Shown: piece after piece, positions 11,069 to 21,499 of the stretch
How the letters are laid out: every line of letters starts with the position of its first letter
Position numbering within the stretch: position 1 is the first letter of the stretch
Program-made: the position numbers and the translations under genes
The notes under the pieces: model-generated
What the model was told of the DNA's origin: nothing
The model's input: the letters and a program-made list of their open reading frames with translations, nothing else
Databases searched by the model: none
Assembly: GCA_020740775.1 (NCBI GenBank)
Contig: JAHEWK010000001.1
Coordinates: forward strand, 7,192,001 to 7,256,000
Direction: 5' to 3'
DNA from: Ilyonectria destructans
Taxonomy: Eukaryota > Ascomycota > Sordariomycetes > Hypocreales > Nectriaceae
DNA length: 64,000 bases

Positions 11069-12831
11069 ATGGATTCCACAGCCACCAATAGTGCTTCCAA
11101 GGAAGCCGCCGTGAGTCTTCCCACATGTCCTTGCAGCTCGCTTGCATCTACGCGGCAAAGCCACACATGTCGGCAGAGCCACACATGTCAGCATCACCAT
11201 GACTAACATCTTCCTCTTTGCTTTCATAGCACACCTCTCACGACGAGATCGTCGCCGACGCCGACGCCGACGCTTCCACTTTTGGTTTCGGCACGTGGAA
11301 ACGAAGCCTGTCCGCGTTCAAGAACCACAAGAGAGTTTCCTTTTGGTCCATCAGCGTCCTGCTGTTCCTCGTCAACTTTGGCTTCGATGCCATGATCTCT
11401 GGCCAAGCCCTTGCCTTCAAAAGTTTCCGTGAGGATTATGGCCACTATTACGCCGCATCTGATGACTATGTCGTCTCCGCCACTTGGCAGTCTCTCTGGG
11501 CTGCCGCTAGTACACTCGGAATCGTCATTGGCAGTTGCATCGCAGGTTTTACAAACGATCGAATCGGCCGCAAGTTTAGCTTTTGGGTGAACCTGTTCAC
11601 GTCTGTCGTCACCAGCTTCATCCTCATCTTCGCCCCCGACGTCCAGACATTGTTCGCCGCTAAACTCATCTTTGGTATCGCCATTGGCATGTCGTACACC
11701 ACCGCTCCCCTCTACATCGTCGAGAATGCACCTACAGCAATTCGAGGCACCCTCATGTCCTTCTTTAACACCTTTGTTGTCCTGGGCCAATTCCTTGCCG
11801 TGGTAATCGCGAACCCCTTGTCTACTATCCATGGCTCCTGGTCCTACAAGGGCACATTTTGCCTGACTTTCCTCATTCCCGTCATTCTTATCTTCATTAT
11901 TCCTTTCCTCCCAGAGTCCCCTTACTTCTATCTCATGAAAGGGCGAGATGATGATGCCAGGAAGGCTTTGCTTCGTCTTCACGGTCCTGAAATCGCCGAC
12001 GACGTTGATCGCATGGTTCAAGAGATCAAGACTAGTATCGAGCTTGCCTCACAGGAGCACGAGGATCAACCTAGCTGGGCGGAAATCTTCCAGGGCACTA
12101 ACCTTCGCCGAACCGTCTTGCTCGTTGTCATCTACTCTCTCCACCACTGCAGTGGTATGCCCTTTGTCATCAGCTACCAAACCTACTTTTACCAGCTGTC
12201 CGGTGTCAGTGATGCATTCGCTGTTACCCTTGGCGCCTTCGCTTTAATGTTGAGTGGAAACATCGGTGCCCTCATTCTCCCTAACTTCGTTGGTCAGCGT
12301 AAGATGATGGTTTTTGGTTCTGTCTTGTTGATCACCTGGGATATCATCATTGGCTGCACTGGGTTTGCTCCCAAGACCAACAACGCTGCGATGACTGCTT
12401 CAGTCGCCTTTGTTGCATCATGGGCGTTTTTCTATCAGCTGACTATCGGAACCATTGGTTTCGTCGTGGCTCCTGAAATCCCCAGCCAGAGGCTGAGAGC
12501 CAAGACCCAATCCTTTGGCACCGTCGTTGCCAACATTCTAGGATGGGCCATTGCCTTTTCTATTCCCTACTTGGTAAGAACTCATGTCAACGTGTCTCTT
12601 AACAACGATTTCTTGCTAACATTGTGTCTTCTCCAGTTCAACCCTGACAAGGCCAATCTCGGCGCTAAACTGCTGCTCATCTTTGTAGGTCTCGGAACGC
12701 CTCTCGTCATCTACCTTTGGTGGAACCTGCCCGAGACCAAGAACCGCACTCTGGAGGAGCTTGATGACATCTTTGAGGGGCGCGATCGCCTCCGAGATGT
12801 CGAGAGGGTGGACAAGGCAGACCTTAACTAA
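11069..12831 (+). CDS. MFS sugar transporter (maltose/alpha-glucoside permease-like)
   Basis: Three exons, 11069-11110, 11230-12573 and 12637-12831, encode 526 residues. The second intron (63 bp, GTAAGA...GCTAAC...CAG) has a length divisible by three and no stop, so a naive frame reads through it; the branch point and loss of family similarity inside it argue for splicing. The protein has twelve-helix Major Facilitator sugar-porter features: NDRIGRKFSFW after helix 2, PESPYFYLMKGR after helix 6, a cytosolic central loop, and PETKNRTLEELD at the C-terminus. The ISYQTYFYQLSG stretch is of the type found in fungal maltose/alpha-glucoside permeases. Plasma-membrane uptake of a disaccharide or hexose is inferred. 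It shares a promoter region with the GH35-like glycosidase, suggesting co-regulation. Confidence 0.92.
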
Positions 12832-13212
12832 GAGATCGATGCATAAATCATATAATTGTCGGATCCTGCTCGGACTAGAACAGATTTCTAAACAACAATA
12901 TCACCACTGTTCTCATTACGCGTCTTTGATTCCTTTGCACATAATTCTCTGGCTACTGGCCTCTCGTATAAGAAAAGTTTCAACAGGCGTCCCATATACA
13001 GGACGAAACTGATGCGAAATCCATGCTTACTGTCAGAACCCGTTGAATTCGCCATGGTTAATCGAAGACGGGGCCTGGCATTTGCATCACAATCGGTCAT
13101 CAATTCGGATCCCACAGCGAAACCAGCACATGCACCCACGTTTTCGAAACTACGAGCAATGCGCTCGCATCGGGAAATTGCTCACACTGACAGAATTTCT
13201 CTTGACGTTTTC

Positions 13213-15050
13213 CTAATTCCCCGACGCTATGGCAGCCTCAAGCTGAGGGGCAGCATCTGTACCCCAAGCCAGATTTTCCGAGACTCGAGATTTGAGCTTT
13301 GACAGCCGGTCCAGGACGGCCGAAATATGCGACCGAGTCCTTCCTATAATCTGCTGTGAGTGCGCATTGTTCAAGATTTTCAGCAGTATAACGCCTGCGA
13401 AGCGAATCTTTTCGACCTGGCAGCAAGACTCAGTTCACGAGGAGAGGGGCAGAGATGGGAACAACTCACACATGGTTCTCCGCTTGTCTGAAGAACCTCA
13501 GAGGGCAAACTATCCACCACGCTGAGCAGGTCGCGCACGATTTCAGTCATTCTCCACGCCAACATTGTCGGATCATCGTTAAGGCCGAGCAAGTGTGACA
13601 TTCCATCAGTGATGAAGCGATTCATCAGCACGAGTCGCAGATAATGATAGGTGACGTAAATGTTCGCGTGTTGGGACCAGAGCTGGCGTCGCTGATACTG
13701 GGTGCTGCCCTTGTTCGACGTCTTCCGCATTTCTGGAGATGCAAGGCATTCCGAGAGGTCGTCCAGGAGCATGGTAAATTGTACGTATGCTTCCATTAGA
13801 CGAAGCTTGTGAGGTTCGCTGAATTGGGCCGTCTCATGAGATCTAGTTCGCCATGTTTTTAAAAGTCGTAGATCGAACAATATATCCGACGCGAGCGCCC
13901 ACAAGTCGCTGTCCTTTTTAACCCCTTCTTGAAGCAGTGATTCCACCTGATCTTCATTCTCTACCCGGCCAGGGTCGAGCAGGGGTGGGCCTTCATCCCG
14001 GCAGAATTTGGTGGTAATGGGGGCTCCAAGGTGGAACTCATCGAGGATCTGGGGCCGGACGTTTAAAAGACTTGCCGACTTATCAGCCGAGCAAAGGTGG
14101 AAGAATGCCCGGCGGCGGATGCTGGCTTCGATGGGATTGAGGTTGTCGTATGATGTTTCGTTGTAGAGGCGCATCTGCTGGACGAGCCACATGGCCTCAT
14201 GCAGCGTATGCCACGACAGGTCGGGCTTTCCAGCAAGGTGCAGACTGCCGGCGTGGATAATTCGAATGACAATGGAAGATGAGGTCGGGTTTGATAGATC
14301 CTCTTCCGCATGTTGGGCGAGCACTCTCTGCGAAGCTCTGAGATAGGCTGCGGCAGGTTCATCGCCGCCGGGGAATATTCGTTTGGGGAAAAGGTACGCG
14401 ACGAAAGCGCAAAGGCCTGTAAGCAGGGAGTAGAAACGCACATCCTCGATCGTTTTCACTGATTCGGCGACAATTGCCATCGACACTGGTGAGGTAGCCG
14501 ACTGGGCGACGCGATAGCACATTGCCTTTGCCCGACAGCGAAGAGTAGGTTCATGTACTATGGGGGTGATGGGAAACACGAACTGCATAAATAGGTCAAT
14601 ACAGCATTCCATAGTCGACTCGGGTGGTAGTTCCCCAAGAGCTGTCGTCGCTGTGACGAATGGTGATGGAGTATCTCCCGCCGTCGATGGCGAGTTGTAA
14701 GTGGTGACACCGCCGCGCATATCGTCGTTGCAGGCGTTGTTTCCCGTCACCGGACTTAAAGTTGCCGCGTCTAGATCACCATCCTTGTGCAAATGCCTTG
14801 ACCGTTGCGACGGCGATACATCTGCCTCAACGACATGGTAGGGGAATTTTGGTTTCCGGCCTCGGCGTTGCGGGGACGTCGAGTATGTGCAAGACAGGCT
14901 GGAGATGCGGCAGTTGGAGCACACGCTGGTCATGGCATCGCACTGTGGTGGAATCAAACGCCATCAGAAGACGCCGTCGACGCAACGCTGGAGGCGGGGA
15001 CTTGCCTTGACTTTGCGCGTTCTACATGCATCGCAGGCCCTCGAGGCCAT
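13213..15050 (-). CDS. Zn2Cys6 transcription factor with fungal-specific TF domain
   Basis: Proposed exons on the minus strand are 15050-15006, 14942-13472 and 13394-13213, giving 565 residues. Exon 1 encodes MASRACDACRTRKVK and exon 2 continues CDAMTSVCSNC, restoring a C-x2-C-x6-C-x6-C-x2-C-x6-C cluster followed by a basic PQRRGRKPK linker. The join needs a GC-AG intron (AAG/GCAAGT...CACAG, 63 bp), an accepted minor fungal intron class. The middle region (about 110-490) is a helical fungal-specific transcription factor domain with FHLCSADKS. The last exon restores a helical C-terminus (LDRLSKLKSRVSENLAWG); its acceptor is the less certain splice site. The gene is convergent with the permease and probably regulates the neighbouring glycosidase and permease genes, an inference from position. 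Confidence 0.85.
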
Positions 15051-15199
15051 ATTGTCATGGGGAAACGGGGGGCCATCAGGACCACCGGAAGCCGATGGGA
15101 AAACCCGGACGTGCGGACGTGGTGACGCGCTGAGACGGTTAAATAGCCCGGGGGCTCTCCAACAGACCACATTCCATGGTCTACTAACTTGCCTACCTT

Positions 15200-16130
15200 A
15201 GTTAACTAGTACTAGACTAATACTGGGTCATGCCCACTTGCTTCGTAGAGGCGCTCCAATGTCTTCTCTTGCAGCCCTGGACTGAACGTTCTCCACTTTC
15301 GCCACGCCGGTCGAGGTTAGTGATTTGCGGCTGAGGTGTTATTGTGGCTGGTTGTGGCTGGTGACCATGAGACCCTGCGGGTCCGCCAATGCCTTTCGGA
15401 ACGTCCCTCGGATCCTCTGATTTCCCTATGGCTCTTCGATAACGGCTCGGTATATTGACTGAGGGTATAGAGTGGTAGGTGGTCCTTGGGAAGGTGAGTA
15501 AAGAAGGAAAGTTTTTGTTTTGTATTACTGTAGCTTACAGTATAGCTTTACTGACTTTTAAATATTTATTTTATTTCTGCTGCCAGATCTATTAGCCTCT
15601 GTATATTATTAACTATACTTTAGTCTAGCTAATTTCTAATAAAATAACCTTAATATCCTATAGTATTCTATACTTGGATAGCTATATATAGAGACTAGTA
15701 AAGTTATATTTAGAAGATTAGCTATTAGTTACATAATTTCCATAATAACTTAAATGTAAATAGAGTGAGGGAAGCTGGGGTTATACTGGTATTACACTGT
15801 AGACTTAAAGTAGGAGTCCAATAGTAATAAGATTAATCTCTAACTTCTAGGTAGATACTTAACTCTAGATACACCTAGATATGTTAATTACATTAATAGA
15901 GACCTGAAATTGAGTATATTGACGCAAGATGATTTCAGTGGAGTGTACATAGACGTATATGTAGCGTACACCTACATCAATAAGTGTATCGGGTGTGATG
16001 GATCGGGACCCTGATAAGAAGCAGCCACGGTAGGGATTGATATCAGCTTTACAGCCTCATCACCAAAAAACCGGCGTCTTAGCCGTGCTGTAGAGGTTGT
16101 TGTTGACGGCCGCTTCCTCCAACACTCGGT
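15200..16130. other. intergenic, partly A+T-rich relic sequence
   Basis: About 15530-15910 is strongly A+T-rich with many TAG, TTA and TATA words and no open frame, as expected for a RIP-altered repeat remnant. No terminal repeats or coding similarity are recognised. The flanks are ordinary intergenic DNA. Confidence 0.45.
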
Positions 16131-16139
16131 TCTCTCATC

Positions 16140-17545
16140 GCCACTGCACACGGTTGATAGCATCAACACGTACTACCCGGGTGTGATGCACGCACCCGAG
16201 ATTGGGGACATCATCATTCCATGGAACAGAACTGGCGGAGCATCACTGTGACGGTACAAGTGCACGAACGAGGTCGAGTGCGACTTGGGCAAAATGATAG
16301 ATTCTTATGGAAAACTCTAACTTAAAGCTAATTACATAAAGTTCATAAGTGAGGTTGTTCATAAGGATGGAAGTCACATGTTCATCCTCTCATAATCACC
16401 TGAAGCGCCTCATATCTGGAAGCGCGATGGATGGTATCACCTGCTACTGGCTGAAGGCGGTACGAGAGAAAACCACATGGTGACTATGGCACGCTCCCGC
16501 AGTATGAAAGGATCTTACGAGCCAGCACCGGGGAACCCTCTTCCCATGGCTGCCAATGACGCAAGGTCATATTTCCAAGCCGTTGGTCATGCTGACCTTT
16601 TCCAAGATGCTGAAGGCCAATGGTGGGCTATTGCTCTGGATGTCCGAGCTGGAGGCTTATACGGTGAAGATCCTGGTCCGTACTTTGGCAACCTCCCCAT
16701 GGGGAGAGAGGCCGTTCTTACGTCAGTCACCTGGAAGAATGGAGGTTTTCCCGTTTTTACTCCAGTTGCTGGTTCTATGTCTAGGTGGAAATTGCCTGCT
16801 AAGTAATATGTCGAGGATGAAGAAGGCCAGCTCAACGAGACTGATGACTACATCACCTTTCCTCCTGAAGCAGCATTCCCATTCATCTTGTTCACCTTGT
16901 TCATCTTGTTCATCTTGTTCATCTTGTTCATCTTGTTCATCTTGTTCATCTTGTTCATGACTACCTTCGATGCCGACTACTCGCTGGGCCGTGGCCAGAC
17001 GTTCATTGGTCGATGAATGGCACACTCACTATTCAAATACAGCGTGGACATTGACTGGGCAAGATCGCTGAAAAAGAGGAAATGGAGGTTGGCGTGTCAG
17101 TGTTTCAAGACCAAGCTCAACATTTCGACTTGGGCATTGTGGTGATCAAGCCAAAAGGAGGAGACAAGCTGAAGCCCCATCTGCGCTTCCGCGGGCATTT
17201 AGAGACGCCGTACCGTGGGAGAACCGACGTTCCAGTGAACCCAGTAGAAATGCCTGATGAGTGGGTTGGAAAGCAGCTTACCCTTCAGATCGAGGCGATC
17301 AACAGCACACATTTCGAGTTTCAGGCGGGTCCGGCCGGATCCAAGTCAGATTTGCGTCTTTTTAGTTACTGTAGAGGAACCGACGTGTTGCCGTATTATT
17401 CGGGTAAGTGAAGCCTATGTATGACAACGGACGTAGACGACGAATATTGATACCCGATAAGCGTGATTCTGGGTGTTTACGCGACGGCGAATAGAAAGCA
17501 TGGCGAGCAGGCATTTGAGACGTATGTGTCCAATTGAAAGTACGA
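16140..17545 (+). pseudogene. GH43 beta-xylosidase/arabinofuranosidase pseudogene
   Basis: Family-like segments appear in order but in broken frames. They are a degraded N-terminal part (NTYYPG near 16165; CDLGKMIDSYG near 16285), then an open stretch from about 16410 reading APHIWKRDGWYHLLLAEGGT, VGHADLFQDAEGQWW and LPMGREAVLTSVTWKNGG, and a stop at 16804-16806. A further stretch is interrupted by a 9-bp tandem repeat. A C-terminal beta-sandwich (about 17080-17410, EMEVGVSVFQDQAQHFDLGI) and GVYATANRKHGEQAFETY near 17470-17545 follow. Together these match the two-domain GH43 enzymes that trim xylan or arabinan side chains. In-frame stops and frame changes make it inactive. A second, differently decayed GH43 gene lies 0.8 kb downstream. 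Confidence 0.85.
16882..16953. repeat. 9-bp tandem repeat, eight units
   Basis: Eight consecutive copies of TTCATCTTG (one with a T-to-C change) lie inside the GH43 pseudogene. Translated in the local frame they give a run of Phe-Ile-Leu-like codons that does not belong to the GH43 fold, so the array probably expanded after the gene was lost. The unit length is a multiple of three. Confidence 0.95.
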
Positions 17546-17559
17546 GGGCCTACGCCAGC

Positions 17560-18380
17560 TCAGGAGTCAAGAAGATGTGGATGAGGCAGATGAGGACAGA
17601 GACTGATGTCAATTTTCCGACCACTCTGGCTAATACGGTTCTTTGAAGAAATTTAAAAGGTCTCATATCTTGTTGTTTCTTGCGGTTGACTTACAGCTCA
17701 AGTCGCAAAAATGGTTCGTTCCGGAGTGTCAGTGCTTGCAATCAAGATAGCTCAGATAATCCCTGCCCCCGTGGACGGACCCCCCTGCAAGCGACGAACA
17801 TTCGACGAAGTGTTCCATTTATTCTGTAGCATCCAATGCAACCCAAAATGGCCTTGCAGAGGTCGAATTAAGCTTAGCATTTGGTACGAGGATAAACGTC
17901 CGGCAGTGGGTTCCCCAGCTAGGAAATTCGGAGTGCTTCCCCACCTCGATAATGCCGGCCAAGGGAGACCAACCCTGGTATCAGCAGTTTGGCCGCTGGT
18001 TTGTCTATACAAGCCTCTTGGCTAAATAAGGATAGTAAGGATCAACAGCCAACTAGCAAAAGGCGTAACCCAAATTAAAGAAATAAGGCCCAGTTATATT
18101 TGTGTATGGCCAGTTGTTAGTGCCTCAGCTTGCATTTAGGCAAATATATGAGTGATGCGTACACCCCTCGTCTTCCGCGGGGTTGGCCGTCTCGCGGATA
18201 ATTCCCCCATCGTGCGCGTACCATAAAGGGAACGGCTGGTGACATCTTGCTACTCAGAGAATGAGCACTCTTCAGTCCAGATCTAATTATATGATATATA
18301 TCAGCCCAGAAGTCGGAGATGTCAATAATTGGAACACAGCAACATCACCAATCCAACATGAAGCCACCTTTGTCTTACTA
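17560..18380. other. spacer between two GH43 pseudogenes
   Basis: No gene is recognised. A 104-codon open frame at 17711-18025 has no domain I can name and overlaps an antisense frame of similar length, so I do not call it. The right part would have been the promoter of the second GH43 gene. Confidence 0.35.
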
Positions 18381-18384
18381 AAAC

Positions 18385-19615
18385 CTAGTTGTTCCTGGAT
18401 TCTATCCTGATCCGTCAATCATCAGAGTCGACGGTGTCTTCTACATGATTAACTCTAGCTTTCAATTTTTCCCTAGTTTGCCTATTCACAAATCGACTAA
18501 TTTGGTTAACTGGGACCTCATCGGTGCGGCTTCACTACTCAACTATACTCGAAGTGTGCTGATTGCCAAAGGAAATGCTATTTGTAGAACTACGCAGCTC
18601 GATCTCAGTTAAGCGACTACTAAGATAAACAGAGCCGAGTATGGCGAGTTCTTCACTGCTGGGTTGTATGCCCTCACCATTCGTTACTATGACGGTATAT
18701 TCTATGTAGTCTGCACCAACCTTAAGGGCCGCTCCGGGATGCCCTCGACCGAAGACTTCGCGCCAGAGAACTTTATCATCACTTCCACCGACCTGACAGA
18801 TCCGAAGTCGTTCAGCGGCCCTATATACGTTAACTTCTGGGTTATTAACCAAAGTCCCCTCTTCAACGACGATCGTAAGGTTTACATCCAGGGAAGGTGG
18901 ATCTATGGATACCGCAAGAAGCCCGCCACTACTATTTGTTAAGCTCAGATTGACCTTGCAACTGGAAAGCTTCTTTCTGACATTAAGACATATGGACAGG
19001 CTCAGGTGATAAGTGCCCTGAAGTTCTGCATATATACAAGAACGATGGCGTCTATTGGCTTCCAATTGCAGAGGGTGGTACCCACGGTGGCCACAAGATC
19101 ACGATGGCTAGGTCTAAGAATATTTGGGGCCCATACGAGTCGCGCGACCGCAATCCAGTCCTCACTACTTAAGGTAGGGACCATGTCATCCAGTGTGTAG
19201 GCCATGGTGACCTTGTCTCCGACATGGAGGGAGAGTGGTGGTGCAGCCTCCTGGCTCGCTGCGAGCATGCAGACGCATATCCACTAGGCCGGGAAACATA
19301 TGTGATTCCCGTGAGCTGGGCTAGAGGGGACTATCCATCATTTGAGCCAGTGCAACTACAGCAAGTTGTTAGTTCAGAAATCGCGTCTTTCCCAAGCAGC
19401 CTCTGTCTCGTAGCCCAAAGCCGGTGCCGCAGGACGTCCAACTCGATTCTCCCCATACATTGTGGCTGCGAACACCTCAGCTTGAAACGGTAACTCCTGA
19501 GTCGGACCTTGCCAAACTGATACTCAAGGCGACACCAACCACCCTTGGCTGCGCTGAGGTCCAACGAAAGTCTGCATGGTATATCCGCGCCGGATCGCGG
19601 CGGCCAGTTTACTGA
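18385..19615 (+). pseudogene. second GH43 pseudogene
   Basis: The N-terminal signature of GH43 is clear: VVPGFYPDPSIIRVDGVFY (about 18387-18445), then SFQFFPSLPIHKSTNLVNWD, with the Asp of PDPS expected to be the catalytic base. The segment at 18640-18940 (GLYALTIRYYDGIFYVVCT ... GRWIYGYRKKPAT) is open. After a stop and a frameshift the family resumes (NDGVYWLPIAEGGTHGGHKI, VGHGDLVSDMEGEWWCSLLA, YPLGRETYVIPVSWARGDYP), and a C-terminal part (PQDVQLDSPHTLWLRTP, about 19425-19475) ends near 19580. Several stops and at least two frame changes show it is dead. It differs enough from the first copy to be a separate gene, not a recent tandem duplicate. Confidence 0.88.
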
Positions 19616-19759
19616 GAAAGCTTCGGATCTATATAACTGTTTGCGTGTAACCGAAGAACACCCCAGCCTGAAGTTCCTTTAAGGCTTCACCTTGCTAGCG
19701 GTATAACTATACGCGTCTGGGTTATGCTATCGTGGTTGGACCCTTATAGGTGTGTGCGT

Positions 19760-19931
19760 TCGAATGACTTACGATCTCGATCTTTACGATATGGACGAGG
19801 GAGACGACATCTGGCAGGATGCTGCCGAGTGGACGATGACGGAAGAGCGACGAAGGTTGTTCTGGGTTGTCTGGGAACTTGACGCCTTTGTATCGATATT
19901 TTCGAGGCGTCTGAGTGCTATTAACCGTTAA
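19760..19931 (+). pseudogene. fragment of Zn2Cys6 regulator (middle domain)
   Basis: An open stretch reads DMDEGDDIWQDAAEWTMTEE followed by RRRLFWVVWELDAFVSIFSR and ends at a stop after SAINR. The E-RRRLFWxxWxLD pattern is the hallmark of the fungal-specific transcription factor domain. No zinc cluster or flanking exons remain. It may be the lost regulator of the neighbouring GH43 genes. Confidence 0.7.
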
Positions 19932-20002
19932 AGAGTGGTTGCTTATCTCCCTATTAGCAATAGCGTTTAGTTTGTATGAGAGCCTATTAAATTGGCACTA
20001 CT

Positions 20003-20270
20003 GAGTGTCAAACGGACTGATTGGACTAAATCAATATCTGGAACGGCTTCTAGACCGGCTGCTAGGAATCCGGTCTGGACCAGGTCTCAGACCCCCGGCA
20101 GGTGGGTCTTCCGGTCTTAGACCTCCGGACCTGGGGCCCGGAGGCCGCCGGAGGCCGACTTCATCATCGTCTATAAGACCGATCCCTAGCCCTTCAATAG
20201 ATAGAGAAATCAAGCTCTTCTATCGTCATAAAACTGTATCTGCCAACCCATTTTCCGTCTGACACTGAGT
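20003..20270. mobile_element. MITE-like repeat with short terminal inverted repeats
   Basis: AGTGTCAAACGG at 20004-20015 is matched in inverted orientation by CCGTCTGACACT at 20255-20266 (one mismatch in 12). The interior is G+C-rich with repeated AGACC/GGTCT words. A segment near 20160-20225 (CGTCTATAAGACCGA ... AATAGATAGAGAAATCAAG) resembles 54855-54915, so part of this element recurs in the window. The flanks carry TGA on both sides, a possible 3-bp target duplication. Superfamily unclear. Confidence 0.45.
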
Positions 20271-20347
20271 ATACAGCCTTCTGAGGCTTCGAAGAGCTTA
20301 TTAAAGTCCCTAAATAAGAGTGAATGCGCTTGGTTCCTCTTAGCTAA

Positions 20348-21273
20348 CTAAAATAAAAACGCTGCGATAATAGATATGAGATATAAGACGCCGTGATTCG
20401 CCATATAATTATATCTACCCGCCGCAGAATCAGAACCAGTTGGTGAAGCAGACCCAGTGCCAGATGGTGCAGCAGCGCCAGTTCCAGTTGGTGCAGCCGA
20501 GTCAGAACCGGAGCCAGAACCAGAACCAGAGCCAGAACCAGAACCAGAACCAGAGCTGGAACCGCCAGTTCCCGTTCCCATATCAGCCGAGTTCGTCCTC
20601 GTGGAGCTAATCACACCTTGTATCTTAGCATCCTTGATAATAAGCTCAATCCTCTCATCTCCATTGGTTTGGACCATTTTAATCCTCAGATCCGACTCCG
20701 TCTTGAAGTTGTCGCTCGTCACCTGTTGGAACTTGCCGTTGGTAGGGACAAGATCTTTGTCGAAAACAGACCTGTCGTTGACGAACATCTGGAGACGGGG
20801 GCCTGTGTTCTCCCCTCCACATTTGATGTTTGCTATAATCTTGGCGAGTTCGTCTGTCGAGATTTCCGGAGGTGTCGGGACGTCAATGGTGAAATTCGCT
20901 TCTGCGCTTGGCGGAGGACTCATCTGACTGGCCTTTTTGTTAGTAGCTATGCGGTAGATGGGGAGCGGCTACTCGGTACGACTTACATCGCTCTCTTGCC
21001 ATAGTCATCAGTAAACTTGGAATGATCGCCGAGTGTCGCGCCGCCGAGGTCTACTTCGACTGACGGGCCTGTAGGGCTTGAAGAAGCGCCAGAAAGCGTT
21101 GTGGACCTTGTGCCGCTGCCTTGCGTTCCCCCGGTGGACTTGGTAGTAGATGGCACAACGGAAGTATTGGCTGGGATCGCTCGGGGCCATTTACGTATGC
21201 CCACTTCGATCAGAGATTGACCTAGGCCAATTTCCACCAAGAGGCCCAGTATAAGACAGTTCGAGAGACGCAT
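20348..21273 (-). CDS. secreted, probably GPI-anchored Ser/Gly-rich protein
   Basis: Two exons, 21273-20987 and 20927-20348, join in frame (GTAAGT...GCTACTAAC...CAG) to give 288 residues. The N-terminus MRLSNCLILGLLVEIGLGQ is a signal peptide. A Ser/Thr-rich linker follows, then a compact domain of about 95 residues (PTPPEISTDELAKIIANI ... LIIKDAKIQGVI). After it come a Ser-Gly dipeptide repeat (about residues 210-235), a Ser/Thr/Pro-rich stalk and a hydrophobic C-terminus (VLYLISIIAAFLF) preceded by small residues, as in GPI attachment signals. A cell-wall or surface role is likely. I do not recognise the central domain family. Confidence 0.8.
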
Positions 21274-21499
21274 GGTGGCGGAATTTTGGTGGTACAGAGA
21301 ATGATACAGTACGCTGAGAAGCTGAGAATATCTCGAGAAGGAATAAGCCGTATTAATAGGAGACGGAAATCTGGGGGCGTTCTGCGTCCTGACACAGTAC
21401 TTCCTCCACATGCTCCGTGTGAGAGTTATTCTTAGCACCATCAGGCTTTCGATGGCCAACCACAGTACGAAGCATGAAATGCGGCATGTCAGCCGCATT

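Noticed and set aside
11224..12021. 265-codon minus-strand open frame
   Set aside because: Antisense shadow of the sugar permease; no domain, low-complexity acidic composition.
12574..12636. Read-through of the permease frame across this segment
   Set aside because: It has a GTAAGA donor, a GCTAAC branch point and a CAG acceptor, is 63 bp long and interrupts family-like sequence, so it is an intron despite lacking a stop.
20457..20927. 156-codon plus-strand frame with Glu-Pro repeats
   Set aside because: Antisense of the Ser-Gly repeat of the GPI-type protein; the dipeptide run arises from the same tandem DNA repeat.
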